Source: Hymenobacteraceae bacterium (lineage in GTDB: Bacteria; Bacteroidota; Bacteroidia; Cytophagales; Hymenobacteraceae). Taken from it: a stretch of DNA of 36,372 nucleotides. The notes under the pieces are model-generated. The model was not told the DNA's origin and ran no database searches. It was given only the letters and a program-made list of their open reading frames with translations. A program made the position numbers and the translations under genes. Shown in pieces: positions 28,457 to 36,372 of the stretch; within the stretch, counting starts at the first letter, position 1; the number at the start of each line of letters is the position of its first letter. Where the stretch lies: assembly GCA_022701825.1 (NCBI GenBank), contig JAKONR010000570.1:1-36372 (forward strand), given 5' to 3'.

Positions 28457-29812
28457 TTAGCGCAGGGCCGGCCGCAGGGCTGGCGCGGCGGCCCGCCGTT
28501 TGGCGGGCTCACTCATGCTGCGGGTGATGAGCAGCCCGCACAGATAGAAAGGCATGAGCGGAATTTTGTAGCGCACCAGCGTGCCGAAATTGGACGTGGA
28601 GGTGCCCACGGCGAACGCGAAAATCAGCGAAAACACAAAGCACAGCGTGAGCACCGGCGTGGTACTGATGAGGCGCAGCGTTCGAAAAAGGCCGTTGCGG
28701 TACAGAATGTTGAGGGTAAACCACAGAAAATACAACGCCTCGATGGCCGAGAGCAGCATCACCGGGTTGCGGGCTTCCCACAAGAAGGGCCGGAACAGCG
28801 ACACGAAAATGGCCTGGGGCGCCAGCTTGACCATGCTGCCGAGCGAGCCGTCGAGTTTGCCCAGGTTGTAGGCCGAGCCTTGCTGCGCCACGCTCACTTG
28901 GTAGAGGTACTCGGAGGTGATTTTGCTGCGCTCCCCGATTTTGTCGAGGTCGAAGCGGTCGTCGCCGGCCGTGAGGCGAGTGGCGGCAAAAAACGCCAGC
29001 GCGCCGCCCACCGCGAAAAACAACGGCTTGGCCACCAGCCGCACCGTGGAGTTGCGGATGCGGGCGTTGTTTTCGTTGACCACCCACAGCAGGGCCGGCG
29101 GCAAAAAAGCCAGCAAAATGTAGATTTTGGTGGCCACGATGGGCACCACGGCCAGAAACGCGATGATAAAGCAGCGCAGCAAGTCGCGCTTCTCAACGGC
29201 CCCGCGGTAGAAGGCGTAGAAAATCCAGCCCAGCGCGCCCAGGCACAGCGAGTCTTTCATGAGGCCCGAGCCCCAGAAAAAAACCGACGGAATAAAAAAC
29301 ACGGCCACCGCCAGCTCCTTGTAGATGGCGGGCCGAATCTTGGCAAACGTCATGTACATGGCCCAGATGCCGCTGAAGCTGACCAAGGCAAAAAACAGGC
29401 CCGTTACGGTGTAGGTGTTGAAATCGAGCAGGGCAAAAAAGGCCGCCACGCGCAGCACGAAATACTCGTTGCTGCCGCGCCCAAACCACGGAATCTGGTC
29501 GGCGTACTTGGCAATGCTGGGGTCGTAGTCGCCGTTGGTAGTCAGCAGCTTAAAGCCCGCCGCAAACGAATCGCCGAAGGCGTGGTAAATGACGCCAGCC
29601 TGGTCGTAGTAGTTGATGGTGTCGCCCCCGTTGTAGTAGTACGTGTAGATAAGCCCGAGCGCGATGGCGCCCACAAACTTGAGCGTGAGCGCCGGAATAA
29701 AGTAGCGCCGGGTGTACGCATTGGTGACCTGGCCGCGCACCGCAAACGCGAGGCCGTAGAAAATACCCAGGTAGATGGGTGTGAGCAGCAAGTCGTTGAG
29801 GCCAAGCGCCAT
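28457..29812 (-). CDS. Polytopic membrane protein of unknown function (Wzy- or GT-C-like candidate)
   Basis: Many hydrophobic helices; YYYNGGDTINYYDQAGVIYHAF, IPSVFFWGSGLMKDSLCLGALGW, FGTLVRYKIPLMPFYLCGLLI. Confidence 0.8.
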   Translation of the reverse strand: MALGLNDLLLTPIYLGIFYGLAFAVRGQVTNAYTRRYFIPALTLKFVGAIALGLIYTYYYNGGDTINYYDQAGVIYHAFGDSFAAGFKLLTTNGDYDPSIAKYADQIPWFGRGSNEYFVLRVAAFFALLDFNTYTVTGLFFALVSFSGIWAMYMTFAKIRPAIYKELAVAVFFIPSVFFWGSGLMKDSLCLGALGWIFYAFYRGAVEKRDLLRCFIIAFLAVVPIVATKIYILLAFLPPALLWVVNENNARIRNSTVRLVAKPLFFAVGGALAFFAATRLTAGDDRFDLDKIGERSKITSEYLYQVSVAQQGSAYNLGKLDGSLGSMVKLAPQAIFVSLFRPFLWEARNPVMLLSAIEALYFLWFTLNILYRNGLFRTLRLISTTPVLTLCFVFSLIFAFAVGTSTSNFGTLVRYKIPLMPFYLCGLLITRSMSEPAKRRAAAPALRPALR

Positions 29813-29815
29813 GGG

Positions 29816-31081
29816 TTACCCTTTGTTTTTCTTGAGCCAGGCCTTGGCCTCCTTGTACTGCGGCGACTTGTGGTCGGCCTTGTCGGCCACCACCGAGTAG
29901 TAGCGCTTGGCGCCGGCCTTGTCGCTGGTTTGGTCGGCGAGCTTGGCCAGGCTGGCGTTGGCGAAGAGGTAAAAGCCGCCCTCGGTTTCGCCGTTGCTTT
30001 CGGCAAACACGATGCAGCGCTGGTAGTAGTCCTTGGCCTTGGCCACGTCCTTGTATTTGAACTGCATGAGGTAGCCCAAAAAGTAGCTGGCGTAGCGGCC
30101 GCTGGCCGCCTCGTAGCCGGGCATCCCCACGCTTATTTTCTCCAGAATGTCCTTGCTCAGGCGTTCGCACTCGGCAAACTGCGCCTGGTCGAAGCAGAGC
30201 AGGGCGTAAAAGCGCTCGAAATAGCCGTTGTCGGGGTACTTCTTGGCCAGGGCCTGGGCCATGGGCAGCGCCGAGCCCGTCTGGTGCTCGTCGTTGTGCA
30301 GCAGCTTCATGAGGAACACGCGGGCCTCGACGCCAGTATAAAAGGCGTTGTCGGCCACCGTACGCAGCTGCTTCAGTCCCAGCTGCTTATCGCCCTTCGG
30401 GAAGAACAAAAGCACGGGCTTGAGCAGCGGGTAGTTCTCGGGAATCCAGATGGAGTAGTAGTTGAATAGCGCGTCGCCAAACAAAAACTCGGGGCTCAGG
30501 CCGTTGGCTTCCTTGCTCTTTTGCAAGTAGTTGAGGGCGCGCTTGCTGCTGAAGGTGGCTCGGCGCCAGTTGTGGCGCTCGGCATTGAGGCGGGCGTCGA
30601 AGCCATTGGCGGCCGACAGGAAAAAGTACGCCTCATAGTTGTTGGGGTCGGCCTTGGCGAGCTGCTCGCTGTAGGTATTGGCCGTGTCCATGTAGGCAAA
30701 GAAAATCTTGTCGTACTGCTTGGTCTGGAAGTTGGTGGGCATGATTTTCCACCAGTTGCTGAGGCCCATGAGAAAGTACGGCATGGGGTGGTGCGGGTAG
30801 CGCCGGCGCAGCGACCGAAATTGCTTTTCGGCCTTGTCGTACTTGAAGTTATAGAGGTTTTGCACCGCGCCATCCAGCTCCAGCTGAATGTCTTTGTCGA
30901 GCAGCAGCCAGCCTTTGGTGTCGGTGTTGGGCAGCACGTCCACGTTGCCCAGGTCCACGTTGCGAATCGGCGGCGTCTTAATAGCGCTCGTGTCCTGCTG
31001 CGCCTGGGCATAGCCAGGGGCCAAGGAGCCAAGCAGGAGCAGCAGCAAAAACAGGCGCGAAAACCGAAACGGGGTGGGCAT
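29816..31081 (-). CDS. Secreted/periplasmic TPR-type protein
   Basis: Signal peptide MPTPFRFSRLFLLLLLLGSLAPGYAQAQ; repeated helical pairs (FKYDKAEKQFRSLRRRYPHHPMPYFLMG, AKAKDYYQRCIVF). ATG at 31081 preferred. Confidence 0.8.
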   Translation of the reverse strand: MPTPFRFSRLFLLLLLLGSLAPGYAQAQQDTSAIKTPPIRNVDLGNVDVLPNTDTKGWLLLDKDIQLELDGAVQNLYNFKYDKAEKQFRSLRRRYPHHPMPYFLMGLSNWWKIMPTNFQTKQYDKIFFAYMDTANTYSEQLAKADPNNYEAYFFLSAANGFDARLNAERHNWRRATFSSKRALNYLQKSKEANGLSPEFLFGDALFNYYSIWIPENYPLLKPVLLFFPKGDKQLGLKQLRTVADNAFYTGVEARVFLMKLLHNDEHQTGSALPMAQALAKKYPDNGYFERFYALLCFDQAQFAECERLSKDILEKISVGMPGYEAASGRYASYFLGYLMQFKYKDVAKAKDYYQRCIVFAESNGETEGGFYLFANASLAKLADQTSDKAGAKRYYSVVADKADHKSPQYKEAKAWLKKNKG

Positions 31082-31156
31082 AGAAAAAATAAAATCGACG
31101 GGAAGCCACCGCGCCGCGCCCCAAAGGCGCACTGCGGCCCTACGAAAGTACGGCGG

Positions 31157-31170
31157 CAAACCTAGCTTTG
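31157..31170. promoter_or_regulatory. Overlapping divergent -7 elements (TAGGTTTG on -, TAGCTTTG on +)
   Basis: CAAACCTAGCTTTG lies between the divergent TPR gene (start 31081) and peptidase (start 31198). Confidence 0.45.
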
Positions 31171-31197
31171 ACGGGTTTTTGGGCATACGTATCAGGA

Positions 31198-32127
31198 ATG
31201 CAATTACTTCAAACGCTCTGCGAATTTCCGGCCCCATCGGGCGAGGAGGCCGGCCTCACGCGCTTCGTGCTCGACTACGTGCGCCAGCACGCGCCCACCT
31301 GGGCGCACCCGCCCCAAATCCTGCACGACGAGGCGCGGTTTCAGGACTGCCTGCTGCTGGTGTTTGGGCAGCCGCGCACGGCCGTGTTCGCGCACCTCGA
31401 CAGCATCGGCTTCACGGTGCGCTACGGGCGCGAGCTGGTGCCCATCGGCGGGCCCGAGTGCCGGGCGGGCGACCGGCTGGTGGGGCGCGATTCGCAAGGC
31501 GAAATCAGTTGTACACTTACAGTTGAGGAAGCCCTTGAGAAGGAAACCGAGCGCCTGGGCTATGAGTTCAGCCGCGACATCGAGCGTGGCACCAGCCTCA
31601 CCTACGCCTGCGATTTTCGCCAAACCGACACCACCGTGCAGAGCTGCTACCTCGACAACCGCCTTGGCGTGTGGGTGGCCCTGCGCCTGGCCGAAACCCT
31701 GGCGCACGGCATTATCGCCTTCTCGTGCGGCGAGGAGCACGGCGGCGGCTCGGTGCCCTACCTGGCCCGTTACATCCACGATACCTACGGCGTGCGGCAG
31801 GCGCTCATCTGCGACATAACCTGGGTGACCGAGGGCGTGCGGCCAGGGGCGGGCTGCGTTATTTCGCTACGCGATTCGCTTATTCCGCGCCGCGCCTACG
31901 TCGAGCGCATCCGGCGCCTGGCCGAGGCCAGCGGCGTGCCCTACCAGCTAGAGGTCGAAGGCAGCGGCGGCTCCGATGCCAAGGAGTTGCAGCGCAGTGA
32001 TATACCCTGGGACTGGTGCTTCGTGGGCGCGCCCGAAGACAACGTGCACACGCCCGACGAAATCGTGGACCGGCGCGACATCGACAGCATGCTGCGCCTC
32101 TACCAGGCGCTGCTGCGCGCGCTGTAG
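31198..32127 (+). CDS. M42-like metallopeptidase (aminopeptidase)
   Basis: VFAHLDSIGF, YLDNRLGVWVAL, FSCGEEHGGGS, LICDITW, SGGSDAKEL, DNVHTPDEIVD match co-catalytic metallopeptidase ligand spacing. Confidence 0.78.
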   Translation: MQLLQTLCEFPAPSGEEAGLTRFVLDYVRQHAPTWAHPPQILHDEARFQDCLLLVFGQPRTAVFAHLDSIGFTVRYGRELVPIGGPECRAGDRLVGRDSQGEISCTLTVEEALEKETERLGYEFSRDIERGTSLTYACDFRQTDTTVQSCYLDNRLGVWVALRLAETLAHGIIAFSCGEEHGGGSVPYLARYIHDTYGVRQALICDITWVTEGVRPGAGCVISLRDSLIPRRAYVERIRRLAEASGVPYQLEVEGSGGSDAKELQRSDIPWDWCFVGAPEDNVHTPDEIVDRRDIDSMLRLYQALLRAL

Positions 32128-32183
32128 GCCAGCCGGCCGGGGTGGGCCAAGCTAGGCTTAGGCCCTAAATTTGCTGCCGATTA

Positions 32184-32206
32184 GCCGCGCCCGCCCCAGG
32201 CGCGGC
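32184..32206. other. GC hairpin in the leader of the GT2 gene
   Basis: GCCGCGCC-cgcccca-GGCGCGGC between TAAATTTG (32166-32173) and the ATG at 32270. Confidence 0.4.
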
Positions 32207-32269
32207 CCGCCTTGCCTGCCAAGAGCCACGCTGCCAGCCGGCCCCCGGCCAGGCCGCGAAGCCCGCCTT

Positions 32270-33229
32270 ATGACGCCCGAAAACACGCTGCCACCCACGC
32301 CCAGCTTATCCATCGTAGTGCCCCTCTACAACGAGGAGGCCAATGTGCACGCCCTCTACGAGCGCCTCAAAGCCGTGGTCGAAGGCATGGGCGTGAGCCA
32401 CGAGCTTATCTTCGTCAACGACGGCTCGCGCGACAGTACCCTGGCCCTGGTGCAGGCCCTAAGTTACCGCGACCCCCAGGTGCGCTACATCGATTTGAGC
32501 CGCAATTTTGGCCACCAGATAGCCGTTACCGCCGGCCTCGACCACGCCGCTGGCGCGGCCGTTGTTATCATCGACGCCGACCTGCAAGACCCGCCCGAGC
32601 TCATCCCGGAGCTCTACGCCAAGCTGCGCAGCGGCTACGAAGTGGTGTACGCCAAGCGCCTCTCGCGCCCCGGCGAAAGTCCCGCCAAGCTCATGACCGC
32701 CAAGCTGTTCTACCGAATGCTGGCCGCCATCACGCACGTCGATATTCCGGTCGATACCGGCGATTTTCGCATCATCGACCGCAAGGTGGTTGAGGCGCTC
32801 AAGCTCATGCCCGAGCAAAGCAAATTTCTGCGCGGCCAGATTTCCTGGATTGGCTTCCGCCAAACCTACGTGGAGTACAACCGCGCCCAGCGGGCGGGCG
32901 GCGAAACCGGCTACACCTACAGCAAGATGCTGCGCCTGGCCATCGACGGCATCACGGCCTTCTCCGATTTTCCGCTCAAGCTGGCCTCGCTCAGCGGGTT
33001 TCTGGTGTCGGGAGTGGCGTTTCTGATAATGCTCTACACGCTGTATTCGCGCTTCGGCTCGCGCGACTACCAGCCCGGCTGGGCCTCGCTCATGATAAGC
33101 GTGCTCTTCATGGGGGGCGTGCAGCTCATCGCCATCGGCATCATCGGCGAGTATATCGGGCGCCTCTCGGCCGACGTGCGCCAGCGCCCGCTATACCTCA
33201 TCGCCGATACCAACATCCGGCAGCACTGA
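32270..33229 (+). CDS. GT2-family polyprenyl-phosphate glycosyltransferase (ArnC/GtrB/DPM1-like)
   Basis: LSIVVPLYNEEANVHALYERL, VIIDADLQDPPELIPEL, QISWIGFRQTYVEYNRAQRAGGETGYTYSKML; two C-terminal TM helices. Confidence 0.92.
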   Translation: MTPENTLPPTPSLSIVVPLYNEEANVHALYERLKAVVEGMGVSHELIFVNDGSRDSTLALVQALSYRDPQVRYIDLSRNFGHQIAVTAGLDHAAGAAVVIIDADLQDPPELIPELYAKLRSGYEVVYAKRLSRPGESPAKLMTAKLFYRMLAAITHVDIPVDTGDFRIIDRKVVEALKLMPEQSKFLRGQISWIGFRQTYVEYNRAQRAGGETGYTYSKMLRLAIDGITAFSDFPLKLASLSGFLVSGVAFLIMLYTLYSRFGSRDYQPGWASLMISVLFMGGVQLIAIGIIGEYIGRLSADVRQRPLYLIADTNIRQH

Positions 33230-33260
33230 CGGCGGGGTGGGAAAAAGGCGGCCGGAGCAG

Positions 33261-33292
33261 GCGTGATATAGCATCTTTAATTTATATCACGC
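33261..33292. terminator. Hairpin between the GT2 gene and hppA (terminator or operator)
   Basis: GCGTGATATA-N12-TATATCACGC perfect 10-bp inverted repeat in an intergenic region. Confidence 0.5.
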
Positions 33293-33337
33293 ATATTTAC
33301 TCCGCTCCCCTTTCTCCCCACCCAACCCCCTCAGTTT

Positions 33338-35554
33338 ATGCCCGCTATCCTCTACGCCGTGCCCGCGCTCGGGCTTTTGGCCCTGCTCTACACCTGGCTG
33401 CGCGCCGGCTGGGTGGCCCGCCAGGATGCCGGCGACGCCAAAATGCAAACCATCGCCGGCTACATCGCCGACGGGGCCATCGCCTTCCTGAAAGCTGAGT
33501 ACCGGGTGCTTACGCTGTTCGCGCTCATTGCCAGCCTGTTTCTGGGCTACCTGGGCTTCACGGGCGAGAAGTCCAGCCCGGTTATCGTCATCGCGTTTTT
33601 GATTGGGGCCGTGTTTTCGGCCACGGCGGGCTACATCGGGATGAAAATTGCGACCAAGGCCAACGTGCGCACCGCGCAGGCCGCTCGCACTTCGCTCAGC
33701 CAGGCCCTGAAGGTTTCCTTTTCGGGCGGCTCGGTGATGGGCATGGGCGTGGCCGGGCTGGCCGTGCTCGGGCTGGGGTCGTTATTTATTGTCTTCTATA
33801 AGCTATTCGTACCGAGTGGGATAGCCACGGGCGTGGAGATGGAAAAAGCGCTCGAAGTGCTCACTGGCTTCTCGCTCGGGGCCGAAAGTATCGCGCTGTT
33901 TGCCCGCGTGGGCGGCGGCATCTACACCAAAGCGGCCGACGTGGGGGCCGACCTCGTGGGCAAGGTCGAGGCCGGCATTCCGGAGGACGACCCGCGTAAC
34001 CCCGCCACCATCGCCGACAACGTGGGCGACAACGTGGGCGACGTGGCCGGGATGGGGGCCGACCTGTTCGGCTCCTACGTGGCTACCATTCTGGCTACGA
34101 TGGTGCTGGGCCGCGAAGTCCACCTCGGTAATCCTGACCAGTTCGGCGGCCTGTCGCCCATCTTGCTGCCCATGGCGGTGGCGGGGCTGGGTATTCTAGC
34201 TTCGCTGGTGGGCATTTTGCTGGTGCGCGTGCAGGAGGGCGGCAACGTGCAGGGTGCGCTCAATTTCGGCAACTACGCCTCGGTAGTGGTGTCGGCCGTC
34301 TTCTCGTACTTTTTGATAAAGTGGCTGTTGCCGGCCGGTGACATAAGCGTGCGCGGCTTCACCTTCGATGCCAACCACGTCTTCTACGCCGTGCTGGTGG
34401 GGCTGGCCGTGGGCACGCTCATGAGCATCATCACCGAGTACTACACGGCCATGGGCAAGCGCCCTGTGCGCAGCATCGTGCAGCAAAGCAGCACCGGCCA
34501 CGCCACCACCGTTATCGGCGGGCTGGCGGTGGGCATGGAAAGCACGGTGCTGCCCATCCTGGTGCTGTCGGCGGGCATTGTGCTCAGCTACGAGGCGGCC
34601 GGCCTCTACGGCGTGGCCATCGCGGCGGCCGGCATGATGGCCACTACCGCCATGCAGCTGGCCATCGACGCCTTCGGCCCCATCGCCGACAACGCGGGCG
34701 GCATCGCCGAAATGAGCGAGCTACCCAAGGAAGTGCGCGAGCGCACCGACGTGCTCGACGCCGTAGGCAACACCACGGCCGCTACCGGCAAGGGTTTCGC
34801 CATTGCCTCGGCGGCGCTCACCTCGCTGGCCTTGTTCGCGGCCTTCATGGGCACGGCCCACATCGATGCCATCGACATCAGCAATGCCCGCGTGCTGGCC
34901 GGCCTCTTCGTGGGGGCCATGATACCGTTCATTTTTTCGGCGCTGGCCATCACGGCGGTGGGGCAGGCGGCCATGGCGATGGTGCAGGAAGTGCGCCGGC
35001 AGTTCCGCGAAATCCCCGGCATTATGGAAGGCACCGGGCGGCCCGAGTACGAGAAGTGCGTGGCCATCAGCACGCAGGCCGCTATCAAAAAGATGGTGGC
35101 GCCGGGCGCCATTGCCTTGCTCACGCCCATCATCATTGGCTTTGCCTTCGGCCCCGAGGTGCTGGGCGGCACGCTGGCGGGCGTCACGGTCAGCGGCGTG
35201 CTCATGGCCATGTTTCAGAGCAACGCCGGCGGGGCCTGGGACAATGCCAAAAAGTCGTTCGAGAAGGGCGTCATGGTCAACGGCAAAATGGAGTTCAAAG
35301 GCTCCGATGCCCACAAAGCCAGCGTCACCGGCGACACCGTGGGCGACCCGTTCAAGGATACGAGTGGCCCCAGCATGAACATCCTCATCAAGCTCATGAG
35401 CATCGTGTCGCTGGTAATCGCGCCCCACATCGCCCAAAAAGGCGGCGCAGCCAGCCTGCCCCCCGCCCCGGCCGTTGACCGCGCCGAGCTGCGCCTGCCC
35501 CCCGTGCGCTTTGCCCAGCTAACCAAAGTAGCCACCCACCTGGCAGCAGACTAA
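33338..35554 (+). CDS. hppA: Membrane-bound ion-translocating pyrophosphatase
   Basis: EDDPRNPATIADNVGDNVGDVAGMGADLFGSY, DAFGPIADNAGGIAEMSELP, GNTTAATGKGFAIASAALTSLALF, GGAWDNAKKSFEKG. Confidence 0.97.
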   Translation: MPAILYAVPALGLLALLYTWLRAGWVARQDAGDAKMQTIAGYIADGAIAFLKAEYRVLTLFALIASLFLGYLGFTGEKSSPVIVIAFLIGAVFSATAGYIGMKIATKANVRTAQAARTSLSQALKVSFSGGSVMGMGVAGLAVLGLGSLFIVFYKLFVPSGIATGVEMEKALEVLTGFSLGAESIALFARVGGGIYTKAADVGADLVGKVEAGIPEDDPRNPATIADNVGDNVGDVAGMGADLFGSYVATILATMVLGREVHLGNPDQFGGLSPILLPMAVAGLGILASLVGILLVRVQEGGNVQGALNFGNYASVVVSAVFSYFLIKWLLPAGDISVRGFTFDANHVFYAVLVGLAVGTLMSIITEYYTAMGKRPVRSIVQQSSTGHATTVIGGLAVGMESTVLPILVLSAGIVLSYEAAGLYGVAIAAAGMMATTAMQLAIDAFGPIADNAGGIAEMSELPKEVRERTDVLDAVGNTTAATGKGFAIASAALTSLALFAAFMGTAHIDAIDISNARVLAGLFVGAMIPFIFSALAITAVGQAAMAMVQEVRRQFREIPGIMEGTGRPEYEKCVAISTQAAIKKMVAPGAIALLTPIIIGFAFGPEVLGGTLAGVTVSGVLMAMFQSNAGGAWDNAKKSFEKGVMVNGKMEFKGSDAHKASVTGDTVGDPFKDTSGPSMNILIKLMSIVSLVIAPHIAQKGGAASLPPAPAVDRAELRLPPVRFAQLTKVATHLAAD

Positions 35555-35574
35555 GCTCGCCCCCCACCCAGCCA

Positions 35575-35591
35575 GCCCGGCGCAGCCGGGC
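35575..35591. terminator. Hairpin downstream of hppA
   Basis: GCCCGGC-GCA-GCCGGGC, perfect 7-bp stem, 20 nt after the stop; no clear U-tract. Confidence 0.45.
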
Positions 35592-35631
35592 GTATCCGTT
35601 AAATCCTGAAAATCCGTTTGAATCTGCGGTC

Positions 35632-35639
35632 TATCTTTG
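35632..35639 (+). promoter_or_regulatory. -7 promoter element TATCTTTG upstream of hpt
   Basis: TATCTTTGCA; about 100 nt upstream of the preferred ATG. Confidence 0.5.
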
Positions 35640-35668
35640 CAGCCCAATCGGCCACTCTGGTCGGTGTG

Positions 35669-35714
35669 TACTGGTCGTTCCGGCCGTTTTTTACTGGCCA
35701 TTCGGGCCGCTTTC
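35669..35714 (+). repeat. Degenerate 23-nt tandem repeat in the hpt leader
   Basis: tactggtcgttccggccgttttt / tactggccattcgggccgctttc, head to tail. Confidence 0.6.
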
Positions 35715-35741
35715 AGCCGGCCGCTTCGGCCGATATACCGC

Positions 35742-36281
35742 ATGGGTCACCCCCTTATTACGCTCCACGACAAGGCTTTCCGGCCCTACCTGTCGGCGGC
35801 CAAAATTGCCGAGGCCATCGACCAACTGGCCGCCCGCCTCAACGCCGACTACGCCGGCCGCCGGCCGCTGTTCGTGGTGGTGCTCACGGGCGGGTTCATG
35901 TTTGCTACCGACTTGCTCAAGCGCTTCACCGGCGAGTGCGAGATTGTCTTCATCCGCGTCGCCTCCTACGAGGGCACCGAGAGCACGGGTAAAATTCAGG
36001 AAATCCTGGGCTTGCGCGAAGACGTGAAGGGCCGCGACATTATTCTGGTCGAAGACATCGTGGATACGGGCACTACCCTGCACCACCTGCTGCCCTCACT
36101 GCAAGCCAATCAGCCGGCTTCTATCGAGATAGCGGCCATGTTCTACAAGCCGGCCAGCCTACGCTACGAGTTGAACCTAAAGTATATGGCCATGGAGATT
36201 CCCAACGACTTCGTAGTGGGCTACGGCCTCGACTACGATGGCCTGGGCCGCAACCTGCCCGATGTGTACGTGGCCGCCTAG
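35742..36281 (+). CDS. hpt: Hypoxanthine phosphoribosyltransferase
   Basis: VVVLTGGFMFATDLLKRF, DIILVEDIVDTGTTLHHLLPSL (PRPP motif), NDFVVGYGLDYDGLGRNLPDVYVA. Confidence 0.94.
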   Translation: MGHPLITLHDKAFRPYLSAAKIAEAIDQLAARLNADYAGRRPLFVVVLTGGFMFATDLLKRFTGECEIVFIRVASYEGTESTGKIQEILGLREDVKGRDIILVEDIVDTGTTLHHLLPSLQANQPASIEIAAMFYKPASLRYELNLKYMAMEIPNDFVVGYGLDYDGLGRNLPDVYVAA

Positions 36282-36345
36282 CCGTACCTTTACCTAATTA
36301 TTACTCCTTGCCCCGGTGTCCCCCGCCGACTACTATTCTTTTGCC

Positions 36346-36372
36346 ATGCATAATATTGTTCTCTTTGGCCCC
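36346..36372 (+). CDS. adk: Adenylate kinase, first 9 codons only (truncated by window edge)
   Basis: MHNIVLFGP, matching the Bacteroidota Adk N-terminus; hpt-adk adjacency is familiar in the phylum. Confidence 0.6.

Noticed and set aside
28430-30469. 679-aa plus-strand ORF antisense to the membrane and TPR genes
   Set aside because: It is codon-aligned with both minus-strand genes, which share a frame and are separated by one triplet. It stays open simply because TTA/CTA/TCA codons are avoided in this GC-rich genome. The real proteins have a signal peptide, TM helices and TPR-like pattern; the antisense product is low-complexity.
1-33229. A complete scattered Arn (Ara4N) pathway from UXS, DegT, formyltransferase, deacetylase and ArnC-like GT2
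   Set aside because: The decarboxylase looks like UXS rather than ArnA, and the aminotransferase neighbours a FdtA-type ketoisomerase, which fits dTDP-3-amino sugars better. Kept only as an alternative.
1-36372. CRISPR arrays, tRNA/rRNA genes, prophage, toxin-antitoxin or defence genes
   Set aside because: No regularly spaced repeats, no recognisable tRNA/rRNA sequence and no integrase, transposase or nuclease-like ORFs were seen on either strand.

Overview
This window reads as a GC-rich Bacteroidota chromosome segment (Hymenobacter-like by protein flavour and TAnnTTTG promoter motifs; inference only). It is dominated by a cell-surface polysaccharide locus on the + strand. In order: the 3' part of a UDP-glucuronate decarboxylase, a FdtA-type ketoisomerase and DegT aminotransferase, GDP-mannose dehydratase and GDP-fucose synthase, a Wzm/Wzt-type ABC exporter, and a visibly AT-rich block (~6.4-11.9 kb). 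That block holds a glycosyltransferase (GT), a GT9-like protein, a helical unknown and an FAD oxidoreductase, and it ends in a 32-bp perfect-pairing hairpin. A long GT/acyltransferase array follows, with two visible pairs of paralogous GTs. After it come a polysaccharide deacetylase and a formyltransferase. A minus-strand pair (polytopic membrane protein plus secreted TPR protein) follows, then an M42-like peptidase, an ArnC/GtrB-like GT2, a membrane pyrophosphatase, hypoxanthine phosphoribosyltransferase and the first codons of adenylate kinase. The most notable items beyond routine annotation are: (i) a 56-codon remnant of an NDP-sugar epimerase C-terminus between two GT genes, absent from the ORF track; (ii) the AT-rich three-gene cassette with an unassigned helical protein; (iii) long hairpins whose only mismatches are G-U compatible; (iv) an inverted-repeat operator candidate over the gmd promoter; (v) a degenerate 23-nt tandem repeat in the hpt leader; (vi) the TPR/membrane protein pair of unknown role. 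No clearly new defence or mobile system was seen.
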